A stretch of DNA of 7,315 bases. Source: Psychroflexus sp. Its GTDB lineage: Bacteria; Bacteroidota; Bacteroidia; Flavobacteriales; Flavobacteriaceae. Under the pieces are notes generated by a model. The model saw nothing but the letters and a program-made list of their open reading frames with translations. It was not told where the DNA came from and made no database searches. The stretch covers positions 1-7,315 of the forward strand of contig PXBV01000170.1 in the NCBI GenBank assembly GCA_003565575.1, read 5' to 3'. Positions 1 through 6,463 of this stretch are shown one piece after another (positions within the stretch are counted from its first letter, which is position 1; every line of letters starts with the position of its first letter). The translations under genes and the position numbers were made by a program.

Positions 1-47
1 TCAAAGCTACCTCCCTCCCCAAGGTCACAATTGATATCGATAGTCAT
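1..47 (-). CDS. pxpA: 5-oxoprolinase subunit A (LamB/YcsF family), N-terminal fragment cut by window edge
   Basis: Only the first 15 codons are inside the window, read from the ATG at 45-47. They translate as MTIDINCDLGEGGSF, which matches the start of LamB/YcsF proteins (PxpA), whose N-terminus carries a conserved I-D-x-N-C-D-L-G-E signature. PxpA works with PxpB and PxpC to open 5-oxoproline to glutamate at the cost of ATP. The rest of the gene and any pxpBC neighbours lie beyond the left edge and cannot be seen. Its -7-like box would be TACATTTC (65-72), seven of eight bases to the Bacteroidota TAnnTTTG consensus, with only a T-run (91-97) in place of a clear -33 TTG. The identification rests on a short but distinctive motif. 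Confidence 0.75.
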   Translation of the reverse strand, partial: MTIDINCDLGEGGSF

Positions 48-215
48 AAAGTGTGTTTTGTATTGAAATGTAAGCTTATTCTTTTAAATTAAAAAAATCT
101 TTAAGAGGGATTTTGGAATTTTACGGCGGCTTCACCCCTTACCTATCACTTCAAACTTACTTAACCATAAAAATAGCCTTGGTTTGGGCAAGGTTTGGGT
201 TTTTGGTTTTTCCAT
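48..215. other. AT-rich intergenic region between the NERD gene and pxpA
   Basis: No credible gene is seen here. The stretch holds the 3' region of the NERD pseudogene with a weak hairpin terminator (164-193), and then the presumed upstream region of pxpA. A possible pxpA -7 box (TACATTTC on the minus strand, 65-72) lies 17 nt before the pxpA ATG, but no convincing -33 element accompanies it. A GC-rich patch around 124-139 stands out from its surroundings without forming a recognisable structure. Confidence 0.5.
164..193 (-). terminator. Weak putative terminator after the NERD gene
   Basis: On the minus strand CCTTG (189-193) pairs with CAAGG (177-181) around a 7-nt loop. It is followed by one C and then TATTTTTAT. 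It lies 23 nt past the NERD stop codon, the right place to end the three-gene cassette transcript. The stem is only 5 bp and the T-tract is interrupted, so this is tentative. Confidence 0.35.
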
Positions 216-950
216 TTATTTATCAAACACCCTATCCTTACCCAACATATCCTTAATTTTCTCTACATGTTGTTTTTGAATTATTTCGCTTTCCCCATTT
301 TTAACAGACTCACTCAGTACTTTTACCACTCTTTTTTTATTAGTATATTCAACTGGTTCGTTATCTTTTATAATTAAATTCATAACTTCCAAAATTCTTT
401 CCGATTTTAAAACGAACGTGCCTTTAGGTACAAAACTGATGTCTTTCAATTTACAATTTCCATAAAACACTACTAATGAATAAAAAGGCACATTTTCTTT
501 GAGTTGCTTTTTCAACTCATTTATGTGTTTATTGTTTTGTAATATTGGATTATAGAAACGATATTTTTGTTTTCCGTAGGCTAATACTTGTGTCTATTTC
601 GATTTGTAACCAGTTCCAAAAATCCAACCGCTATAGTCTTTTACTTCAATAACTAAAATCCTCACTTTTGTTGCTACCACTAAATCAATTTGAGAGAAAT
701 TTCTATCACCTTTTTTGATATATAAATCATGGAAAATTGCTTTTGGGTGTATCTTGTATTTTAAAAGTTTTAAAACTAAATCCTTTTCTGAATCAGTACC
801 TCTGTATAATTGAGTAACACTTTCTAATAATTTTCTATTCTCTTTTCGTATTCTGTTTTTTCTAATGTTTTTATAAACAACAATAAAGACCTTTGTAACT
901 ATTACAATTGCTACAAATGAAATTAAATATTTAAAGACTACTGTTTCCAT
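216..950 (-). pseudogene. Membrane-anchored NERD-domain nuclease-like protein, interrupted by one in-frame TAG
   Basis: The reading frame from ATG 948-950 to the TAA-type end at 216-218 is continuous except for one TAG at 594-596 (codon 119); with a sense codon there it would encode 244 residues. Residues about 4-26 form a transmembrane segment followed by a strongly basic stretch, so the nuclease domain is probably cytoplasmic. The NERD (nuclease-related) domain follows: E55 in GTDSEKD, D89 in SQIDLVV, and E102/K104 in VIEVKDYSGWIFG make a PD-(D/E)XK-like site. After the stop come FYNPILQNNKHI, a NERD hallmark, and the VVFYGNCKLKDI strand region. In NERD proteins the stop position, just before TQV, usually holds a Trp, so TGG to TAG is the simplest lesion. 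The ATG was chosen over a TTG nine codons upstream because GAAGGAG precedes it and it starts 4 nt after the methyltransferase/HIT stop. The truncated product would keep the putative catalytic residues but lose the C-terminal half. The gene could instead be intact if the stop is a sequence error. Confidence 0.85.
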
Positions 951-954
951 AGTT

Positions 955-1815
955 TCAATACTCCTTCTTCCCAGCAATCACCCCTCTAACTCCACCACGG
1001 GGATTCTCAACATCGTTTTTAAATCGTGGTATGATATGAATGTGGCAATGAAAAATGGTTTGTCCAGCTTCTTGATTTACATTAATTCCAATGTTGAATC
1101 CATTGGGATTATATTTTTTTTGTAATTCAGCTTTAACTAGATTCACCAAAAACCAACAAGCCGATTGTTCTTTAAAACTCAGTTCAAAATAGTTAGCAAC
1201 TTTTCGTTTAGGAATCACTAAGGTGTGTCCTTTAGTTACAGGAAATTTATCTCGAAAAGCAAAACAACTAGCCAGTTCGCCTACTTGTTCTTTGGGCTCT
1301 AGTTTTTCAAAAAAAGGACTTACATCTGGTTTGTTTTGATTTAGGAAACAATAATGTTGGTATTCATAAATTTCTACATTTTCATTTTTAAAAACTGTTT
1401 TAAACGGAAGAACTACATTGGTTTGATAGGTCTTTACTTTATGTAAAAAATGGGTTCTAAAACCAGGGTTTTTAATATCACGTCTAACGCTAAAATAAGC
1501 TTTGCCACCAAATTTTAGCAGGTTGGAAACCTGATACAAAACTTTAGCTTGTTCTTGGTTTTGCAGCACATTTAAAACATAATGGCAAATGATAGTGTCA
1601 AACTTATTTTTCGGATATTCAGGTTGATAGTGCGGGTCGTATCCTGAAACATCAAAGCCTTTTGCTTTTAATTCTTCTACGTCTTTTCCAAAACCACAGC
1701 CAAAATCCAGAACCTTGCCTTCAATTAAATTTTCTTTTAGCAATATTCGTGTTGGAAAAGACATTTTTTCTCTTTCCTTGGCGGTGTAGTGGGAGTTAAT
1801 GTTACGGTTAACCAT
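955..1815 (-). CDS. Fusion of class I SAM-dependent methyltransferase and HIT-superfamily domain
   Basis: The protein has 286 residues. Residues about 1-115 form a Rossmann methyltransferase: motif I is VLDFGCGFGKD (35-45), the acidic SAM-binding loop is GYDPHY (58-63), and strand 4 is FDTIICHYVLNVL (72-84). There is no NPPY/DPPY or PCQ motif, so a standard DNA base methyltransferase is not indicated. The LDFGCG...YDP...YVLNV pattern resembles methyltransferases annotated as associated with DNA phosphorothioation systems (recollection, not a search). Residues about 165-286 are a HIT domain with FRDKFPVTKGHTLVIPKRK and the histidine triad H256-C-H258-I-H260-I-I. HIT proteins hydrolyse or transfer nucleotidyl groups. 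The usual zinc ligands of the CxxC and PKxH type are replaced here (SPFF at 166-169, K205). The ATG lies 5 nt after the HNH gene stop and the stop lies 4 nt before the NERD start, so all three are probably co-transcribed. The substrate of either domain cannot be told from sequence. Confidence 0.88.
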   Translation of the reverse strand: MVNRNINSHYTAKEREKMSFPTRILLKENLIEGKVLDFGCGFGKDVEELKAKGFDVSGYDPHYQPEYPKNKFDTIICHYVLNVLQNQEQAKVLYQVSNLLKFGGKAYFSVRRDIKNPGFRTHFLHKVKTYQTNVVLPFKTVFKNENVEIYEYQHYCFLNQNKPDVSPFFEKLEPKEQVGELASCFAFRDKFPVTKGHTLVIPKRKVANYFELSFKEQSACWFLVNLVKAELQKKYNPNGFNIGINVNQEAGQTIFHCHIHIIPRFKNDVENPRGGVRGVIAGKKEY

Positions 1816-1820
1816 TTTAC

Positions 1821-2858
1821 CTATTCTAAAAATTCAAAACCATTATTGTGTGCTACTGTTATCAAGGGAACAATTACATCTTTATAGGTATCAAAGCTTA
1901 TGTTTTGATTTTCCATAAATCTTGGAAACATAAATACATACTCTTCTTTAAAAGATTTTGGCATGGATTTACCAAATAGCTGTATAGCATCTTTTTGTAT
2001 TGCATAAAAGCTTTGAAAGTGTTTATCTAAAAGTGGTAATTTATTGTTTTTTGAAGAGTTAAAATTAGCATTTATAGGCACTAAATTCCAAATCAAATCG
2101 TGAGTCACAAAGGAATATGGTACAAAGTGATCTAAATGGTAGTTATCGATTTCTAAAACTTCGTTGGTAAAAATGCACCTTGTATTTGGCTTTTGCTCTA
2201 AATAGACATTCCAGAATTGCTGCCGCTGTTTGGTAAGTGGGTTCCTTTTAGCTGGTTTAATCAGCTTGTTCAAAACGTTTGGTGTACTTGGGTTTCTAGC
2301 TTGAACAAATAAAGCTAAATTCCAATAAATAAAATCTTTGATGATTTTAGCATTAAGTTGAATGTAATCAAACCAATTGTTATTGATGCTAATTTCATTT
2401 TTGAATAAACGATACATCGCATTTTGAAAATCATTTTTGGATGCTTCATAAACACTTTTTTTTGAACCTTTAAACCATGGACTTAAAAATTTATGGGGTA
2501 CATTTTTATCTAAATGAAACAACTTAGTTTCAGATGATTTTTGTTCACTAAGCATCAGCTTTTTGATGATTTTTTCCTTAGAATCGCTTAGTTGAATTAA
2601 CGCACTTGTTTTAAAATCCTGAATTAATTCTTCAATTTTATCTTGGCTTCCAAAGGACAATCTGTAATATTCAATTGGATACCAGGCATTAGCTAGCATT
2701 CTAGCAAAAATGTCCTGTTTTTGAATTTGTTTTTTACCTTTTTCAACTTCTTCTACAATGCCTAAAAACCAGTAAAATTTATAGGTAGCCGAAGTGTAAT
2801 TAAATACACTCGCTAAAGCAGAATTATTGATATTAGCCGAAAAGGGAAGTTGATTCAT
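1821..2858 (-). CDS. HNH endonuclease with long uncharacterised N-terminal region
   Basis: The protein has 345 residues and is the first gene of the three-gene cassette. The HNH nuclease lies at about 225-275: CIFTNEVLEIDNYHLDHFVP, then WNLVPINANFNSSKNNKLP. H241, D243 and H244 (HLDH), N258 (WNL) and N267 with K270 (NSSK) fit the beta-beta-alpha metal fold of HNH_4-like domains, the class that includes the Cas9 HNH module; H244 is the expected catalytic histidine. Residues 1-200 contain no domain I can name. They look largely helical and include an aromatic patch YKFYWFLGIVEEV (26-38) and a block ANAWYPIEYYRLSFGSQDKI (56-75) that I expect to be a recognition or partner-binding domain. No signal peptide or membrane segment is seen, so it is cytoplasmic. 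It is AT-rich (14 G+C of 60 at 2341-2400). A restriction-like role is inferred from its neighbours only. Confidence 0.85.
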   Translation of the reverse strand: MNQLPFSANINNSALASVFNYTSATYKFYWFLGIVEEVEKGKKQIQKQDIFARMLANAWYPIEYYRLSFGSQDKIEELIQDFKTSALIQLSDSKEKIIKKLMLSEQKSSETKLFHLDKNVPHKFLSPWFKGSKKSVYEASKNDFQNAMYRLFKNEISINNNWFDYIQLNAKIIKDFIYWNLALFVQARNPSTPNVLNKLIKPAKRNPLTKQRQQFWNVYLEQKPNTRCIFTNEVLEIDNYHLDHFVPYSFVTHDLIWNLVPINANFNSSKNNKLPLLDKHFQSFYAIQKDAIQLFGKSMPKSFKEEYVFMFPRFMENQNISFDTYKDVIVPLITVAHNNGFEFLE

Positions 2859-2871
2859 CTGTAAACTTTAT

Positions 2872-2899
2872 CAGATTTAGATCCCCTAAAACTAACAAA
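2872..2899 (-). promoter_or_regulatory. Possible promoter of the HNH-methyltransferase/HIT-NERD operon
   Basis: On the minus strand TTTG (2896-2899) is followed after 16 nt by TAAATCTG (2872-2879), which matches the Bacteroidota -7 consensus TAnnTTTG at seven of eight positions. The spacer is a little shorter than the usual 17-23 nt. It sits 13 nt upstream of the HNH start codon and downstream of the terminator that closes the carB operon, so a promoter is needed in this interval. Confidence 0.35.
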
Positions 2900-2956
2900 T
2901 ACTTTTGACTTGTCCAGTCTTTGAGCTAAATTTTGGCGATGGACCTTTTAAAAGCT

Positions 2957-2988
2957 AAAAAAGCCCAAAGTCATAAACTTTAGGCTTT
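2957..2988 (-). terminator. Intrinsic terminator of the carB-paaY operon
   Basis: Read on the minus strand, an 11-bp stem (AAAGCCTAAAG at 2978-2988 with CTTTGGGCTTT at 2960-2970, one T-G wobble) encloses a 7-nt loop and runs into six consecutive T. It begins 19 nt after the stop codon of the carbonic anhydrase-like gene, and it separates the core operon from the AT-rich accessory cassette. Confidence 0.88.
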
Positions 2989-3007
2989 ATCAATGGTTTT
3001 AAGTGGA

Positions 3008-3520
3008 TTACTCGTCAATCCAGGTTTTGTACATTCTGTAGTTATGGGCTGTACGCTCAATCATAGCGGAATGCGCTTCAGTGGCGTCTGCTATACGTTT
3101 GGCAGGAATACCGGCGTAAATGCTATTAGCTTCCACATGCGTGCCTGCGGTTACGATAGCTCCAGCAGCAATAATACTGCCACTTTCTACAACGGCATGA
3201 TCCATGACGATAGCGCCCATCCCTACCAAGACATTGTCTTGGAGGGTACAGCCGTGGACGATGGCATTATGGCCTATAGACACATTGTTTCCAAGTGTAG
3301 TTGCTGCCTTTTGGTAGGTACAATGAATCACCGCTCCATCTTGTATATTGCAGTGGTCGCCTATGTTGATGCGGTTCACGTCCCCACGAATCACGGCATT
3401 ATACCATACGCTACACTCCTCACCCATCGATACATCTCCCACCACCGTGGCATTTTCAGCCAAAAAACAAGTCTCTGGAATGTGTGGACTTACGCCTTTT
3501 ATGGATTGAATCAAGGCCAT
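3008..3520 (-). CDS. Gamma-class carbonic anhydrase family protein (PaaY/YrdA type)
   Basis: This 170-residue protein has the left-handed beta-helix hexapeptide pattern of gamma-carbonic anhydrases, such as VVGDVSMGEECSVWYNAVIR and IGHNAIVHGCTL. Likely zinc ligands are H66 (AVIH), H84 (IGH) and H89 (IVH). The conserved R45/D47 (IRGD) and Q60 (NIQDG) are also present, and the end keeps the YAGIPAKRI motif of the trimeric PaaY/YrdA/CaiE group. Members either hydrate CO2 or have no shown activity, so catalysis is not certain. Its ATG comes one nucleotide after the carB stop (TAA-T-ATG), which points to translational coupling. Because carbamoyl-phosphate synthase consumes bicarbonate, a supply role is plausible but inferred. 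Its G+C is clearly higher than the neighbouring cassette (31 of 60 at 3061-3120). A PaaY-type thioesterase function cannot be ruled out. Confidence 0.9.
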   Translation of the reverse strand: MALIQSIKGVSPHIPETCFLAENATVVGDVSMGEECSVWYNAVIRGDVNRINIGDHCNIQDGAVIHCTYQKAATTLGNNVSIGHNAIVHGCTLQDNVLVGMGAIVMDHAVVESGSIIAAGAIVTAGTHVEANSIYAGIPAKRIADATEAHSAMIERTAHNYRMYKTWIDE

Positions 3521-3521
3521 A

Positions 3522-6374
3522 TTATTTGCTTAAATACATTTTACGTCGACCGTACAATTCATAAAACGTATCGTCTTTTAAACTGTCAATAAACAAGATG
3601 CTTTCGCCAGTACTTTTCATTTCTGGCCCTAGTTGCTTATTCACGTTATGAAATTTATCAAAAGAAAATACAGGCTGCTTGATGGCATAGCCTTCCAGCT
3701 GTGGATTAAAGTTAAAATCCTTGAGCTTGTTTTCTCCAAGCATAATTTTGGTAGCGTAATTCACATACGGTTCTTTGTAAGCCTTCGCGATAAAAGGCAC
3801 AGTTCGGGACGCTCTAGGATTGGCTTCTATGATATACACATTGTCATCTTTGATGGCAAATTGCACGTTGAGCAAACCTACTGTATTTAAGGCTAGGGCA
3901 ATTTTCCGGGTATGGTCTTTAATCTGCTCCAAAACTAAATCTCCGAGGTTGAATGGCGGTAAAAGCGCGTTGGAATCTCCAGAATGTATCCCGCAGGGCT
4001 CGATGTGCTCCATTATTCCTACGATATAAACATCTTCTCCATCACAAATGGCATCAGCTTCGGCTTCTATGGCGCCGTCAAGGTAGTGGTCAAGAAGGAG
4101 TTTGTTGTTAGGTATTTTTCTAAGCAAATCAACTACATGGGCTTCCAATTCTTTTTCATTGATGACAATTTTCATACCCTGACCACCCAGCACATAAGAA
4201 GGTCTTACCAAAATTGGGAAGTCTAGTTTTTTGGCTAGTGCCAAAGCTTCATCAGCGGTTTCTGCTACACCAAACTCTGGATAAGGAATATCATTGGCTT
4301 GCAACAATTTAGAGAAACTTCCTCTATCTTCGGCAAGGTCTAGAGATTCATAACTCGTTCCTAATATTTTGATCCCGTATCGACTTAGCTTTTCGGCCAG
4401 TTTAAGAGCGGTTTGTCCACCAAGTTGAACTATGACACCTTCGGGGTTTTCGTGTTTGATAATATCGTAGATGTGTTCCCAAAATACGGGCTCAAAATAC
4501 AATTTATCAGCCGTATCAAAATCGGTAGAAACCGTTTCTGGATTACAGTTAATCATGATGGTTTCATAACCGCATTCTGCGGCAGCCATGACGCCGTGCA
4601 CACAGCAGTAGTCAAATTCAATTCCCTGTCCTATTCGGTTGGGTCCTGAGCCTAAAACGATTATTTTTTTCTTATCAGTTACCAGGCTTTCATTGGTATT
4701 CATTAGGGTATTGTCACTATTATGGACATCGGCTTCAAAAGTGGAGTAGTAATATGGTGTATGCGCTTCAAACTCGGCAGCACAGGTATCTACTAATTTG
4801 TAAATTCTGTTGACGTTCAAGTCTTCCCTTTTGGCATAGACTTCACTTTCCAAACATTTAAGCATGTGGGCAATCTGTCTATCTGCAAAGCCCTTTTGCT
4901 TAGCTTCCAGCATCAATTCTTTGGTAATACTGTCTATGGTGTAGGTTGAAATTTCTTTTTCTAAATGGTAAAGCTCTTCATATTGCTTTAAAAACCACAT
5001 GTCGATTTTAGTGATTTCATGGATTCGACTTAAAGGAATTCCCATCTGGATAGCATCGTAAATCACGAAAACTCTGTCCCAACTGGCGTGAGTAAGTTTA
5101 CTAATGATTTGGTTATAGTCTTTATAGCTTTTTCCATCGGCACCCAATCCGTTTCTTTTGATTTCAAGAGATTGAGTAGCTTTGTGTAAAGCCTCTTGAA
5201 ACGAACGGCCAATGCCCATCACCTCCCCTACAGATTTCATCTGAAGACCTAAGGTGCGATCTGAACCCTCAAATTTGTCAAAATTCCATCGTGGAATTTT
5301 CACGATCACATAATCTAAAGTCGGCTCAAAAAAGGCGGAAGTCGTTTGTGTAATTTGGTTTTGAAGTTCATCTAAATTAAAGCCAATAGCAAGCTTGGAA
5401 GCAATTTTAGCGATGGGATAACCCGTAGCTTTGGAAGCCAATGCAGAAGACCTTGACACTCTAGGGTTAATTTCTATAGCAACAATATCTTCCCTTTCAT
5501 CTGGACTGACTGCAAACTGCACATTACAACCCCCAGCAAAATCGCCGATATTTCTCATCATTTTGATGGCCATATCTCTCATTTTCTGATAGGTTTTATC
5601 ACTGAGAGTCATAGCTGGAGCAACGGTAATGGAATCTCCTGTATGAATGCCCATCGGATCCATATTTTCAATACTACAAATGATAGTAACATTGTCATTT
5701 CGGTCTCGTAGTAGCTCCAATTCGTATTCCTTCCAACCCAGAAGCGCTTTGTCTATAATGACTTCGTGAATAGGTGAGGCTTCGAGTCCGCGTGTTAATA
5801 GTTCTTCAAACTGATCTTCTGAATAAACAATAGATGCACCGCTACCTCCAAGGGTAAAAGAAGCTCTAATGACCAGAGGAAAGCCGAAGTCTTGAGCCAC
5901 TTCCTTACCTTTTAAGAAAGACGTTACTGTTTTGGAAGGCGCCACGCCCACTCCAATATCTTGCATTAATTTTCTAAACTTCTCTCTATCTTCTGTGATA
6001 TTGATGGCGTCTATATCTACGCCTATAATTTTGACTCCAAAATCTTCCCAAATACCTTTATCATCTGCTTCTATACAGAGGTTAAGGGCAGTCTGTCCTC
6101 CCATGGTTGGAAGAACCGCATCTATATCTGGATGCGCTTTTAGGATATCTATAATGGATTTAGTAGTGAGTGGTTTTAAGTAGACATGATCTGCCATGGA
6201 GGGATCTGTCATTATGGTTGCAGGGTTGCTATTGATCAAAATGGTTTTGATTCCTTCTTCTCTTAAAGACCTTAAGGATTGAGAACCTGCATAATCAAAC
6301 TCACAAGCCTGACCTATTACAATGGGGCCAGAACCTATAATGAGCATAGATTTTATGGATTTGTCTTGAGGCAT
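3522..6374 (-). CDS. carB: Carbamoyl-phosphate synthase (glutamine-hydrolysing) large subunit, 950-residue form without MGS domain
   Basis: CarB makes carbamoyl phosphate from bicarbonate, ammonia (delivered by CarA from glutamine) and two ATP, for pyrimidine and arginine synthesis. Both duplicated halves are visible. The first starts with LIIGSGPIVIGQACEFDYAG (11-30) and has an ATP-grasp domain at about 128-330, ending in the metal site EINPRVSRSS (E301, N303, R305). A helical oligomerisation segment spans about 400-555. The second half starts with IVLGSGPNRIGQGIEFDYCC (572-591) and has its metal site at EANPRASRT (E850, N852, R854). The protein stops at YGRRKMYLSK, soon after LGPEMKSTGES (915-924). 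Thus the roughly 120-residue MGS-like allosteric domain of the E. coli enzyme (1073 residues) is absent, as I recall for flavobacterial CarB. No frameshift is seen. carA is not in the window. The start has no Shine-Dalgarno sequence. Confidence 0.98.
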   Translation of the reverse strand: MPQDKSIKSMLIIGSGPIVIGQACEFDYAGSQSLRSLREEGIKTILINSNPATIMTDPSMADHVYLKPLTTKSIIDILKAHPDIDAVLPTMGGQTALNLCIEADDKGIWEDFGVKIIGVDIDAINITEDREKFRKLMQDIGVGVAPSKTVTSFLKGKEVAQDFGFPLVIRASFTLGGSGASIVYSEDQFEELLTRGLEASPIHEVIIDKALLGWKEYELELLRDRNDNVTIICSIENMDPMGIHTGDSITVAPAMTLSDKTYQKMRDMAIKMMRNIGDFAGGCNVQFAVSPDEREDIVAIEINPRVSRSSALASKATGYPIAKIASKLAIGFNLDELQNQITQTTSAFFEPTLDYVIVKIPRWNFDKFEGSDRTLGLQMKSVGEVMGIGRSFQEALHKATQSLEIKRNGLGADGKSYKDYNQIISKLTHASWDRVFVIYDAIQMGIPLSRIHEITKIDMWFLKQYEELYHLEKEISTYTIDSITKELMLEAKQKGFADRQIAHMLKCLESEVYAKREDLNVNRIYKLVDTCAAEFEAHTPYYYSTFEADVHNSDNTLMNTNESLVTDKKKIIVLGSGPNRIGQGIEFDYCCVHGVMAAAECGYETIMINCNPETVSTDFDTADKLYFEPVFWEHIYDIIKHENPEGVIVQLGGQTALKLAEKLSRYGIKILGTSYESLDLAEDRGSFSKLLQANDIPYPEFGVAETADEALALAKKLDFPILVRPSYVLGGQGMKIVINEKELEAHVVDLLRKIPNNKLLLDHYLDGAIEAEADAICDGEDVYIVGIMEHIEPCGIHSGDSNALLPPFNLGDLVLEQIKDHTRKIALALNTVGLLNVQFAIKDDNVYIIEANPRASRTVPFIAKAYKEPYVNYATKIMLGENKLKDFNFNPQLEGYAIKQPVFSFDKFHNVNKQLGPEMKSTGESILFIDSLKDDTFYELYGRRKMYLSK

Positions 6375-6394
6375 GTTGTACTGGTTTTAATATG

Positions 6395-6425
6395 GAAATA
6401 TAAGGCATAAAAAAAGGCGTTGCAA
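6395..6425 (-). promoter_or_regulatory. Putative carB promoter overlapping the rpmH terminator
   Basis: On the minus strand TTG (6423-6425) is followed after 20 nt by TATATTTC (6395-6402), seven of eight bases to TAnnTTTG. The -7 box lies about 20 nt before the carB ATG, giving a very short leader. The TTG falls in the loop and first 3'-arm base of the upstream terminator, so the two signals share DNA. Since that terminator should stop most rpmH transcripts, carB needs its own promoter here. Confidence 0.45.
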
Positions 6426-6439
6426 CTAGCAACACCTTT
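6409..6439 (-). terminator. Intrinsic terminator of rpmH
   Basis: Read on the minus strand, AAAGGTGTTGC (6429-6439) pairs with GCAACGCCTTT (6413-6423) over 11 bp with one T-G wobble, around the 5-nt loop TAGTT. It runs into seven T (6409-6415). It begins 24 nt after the rpmH stop and ends 34 nt before the carB start. Confidence 0.92.
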
Positions 6440-6463
6440 ATATTTTGAAATTAATCAATCATA

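Noticed and set aside
195..377. A plus-strand hydrophobic 60-codon frame opposite the end of the NERD gene
   Set aside because: The Phe-rich translation reflects T-rich antisense DNA of a lysine-rich reading frame; no start signal or motif supports it.
216..515. Independent small gene for the C-terminal NERD half starting at TTG 515
   Set aside because: The NERD frame runs on unbroken from 593 to 516 and encodes the conserved YNPI-x-QN-x2-H motif upstream of that TTG, so this is the tail of a broken gene, not a separate gene.
951..977. TTG start nine codons upstream for the NERD protein
   Set aside because: It would overlap the end of the methyltransferase/HIT gene; the ATG at 948-950 has GAAGGAG about 10 nt upstream and gives a clean membrane anchor at the N-terminus.
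2993..3592. A 199-codon open frame on the plus strand opposite the carbonic anhydrase-like gene
   Set aside because: It is fully antisense to a clear gamma-carbonic anhydrase gene and the carB 3' end; its translation is Cys/His/Tyr-rich without any family motif, and it overlaps the operon terminator region.
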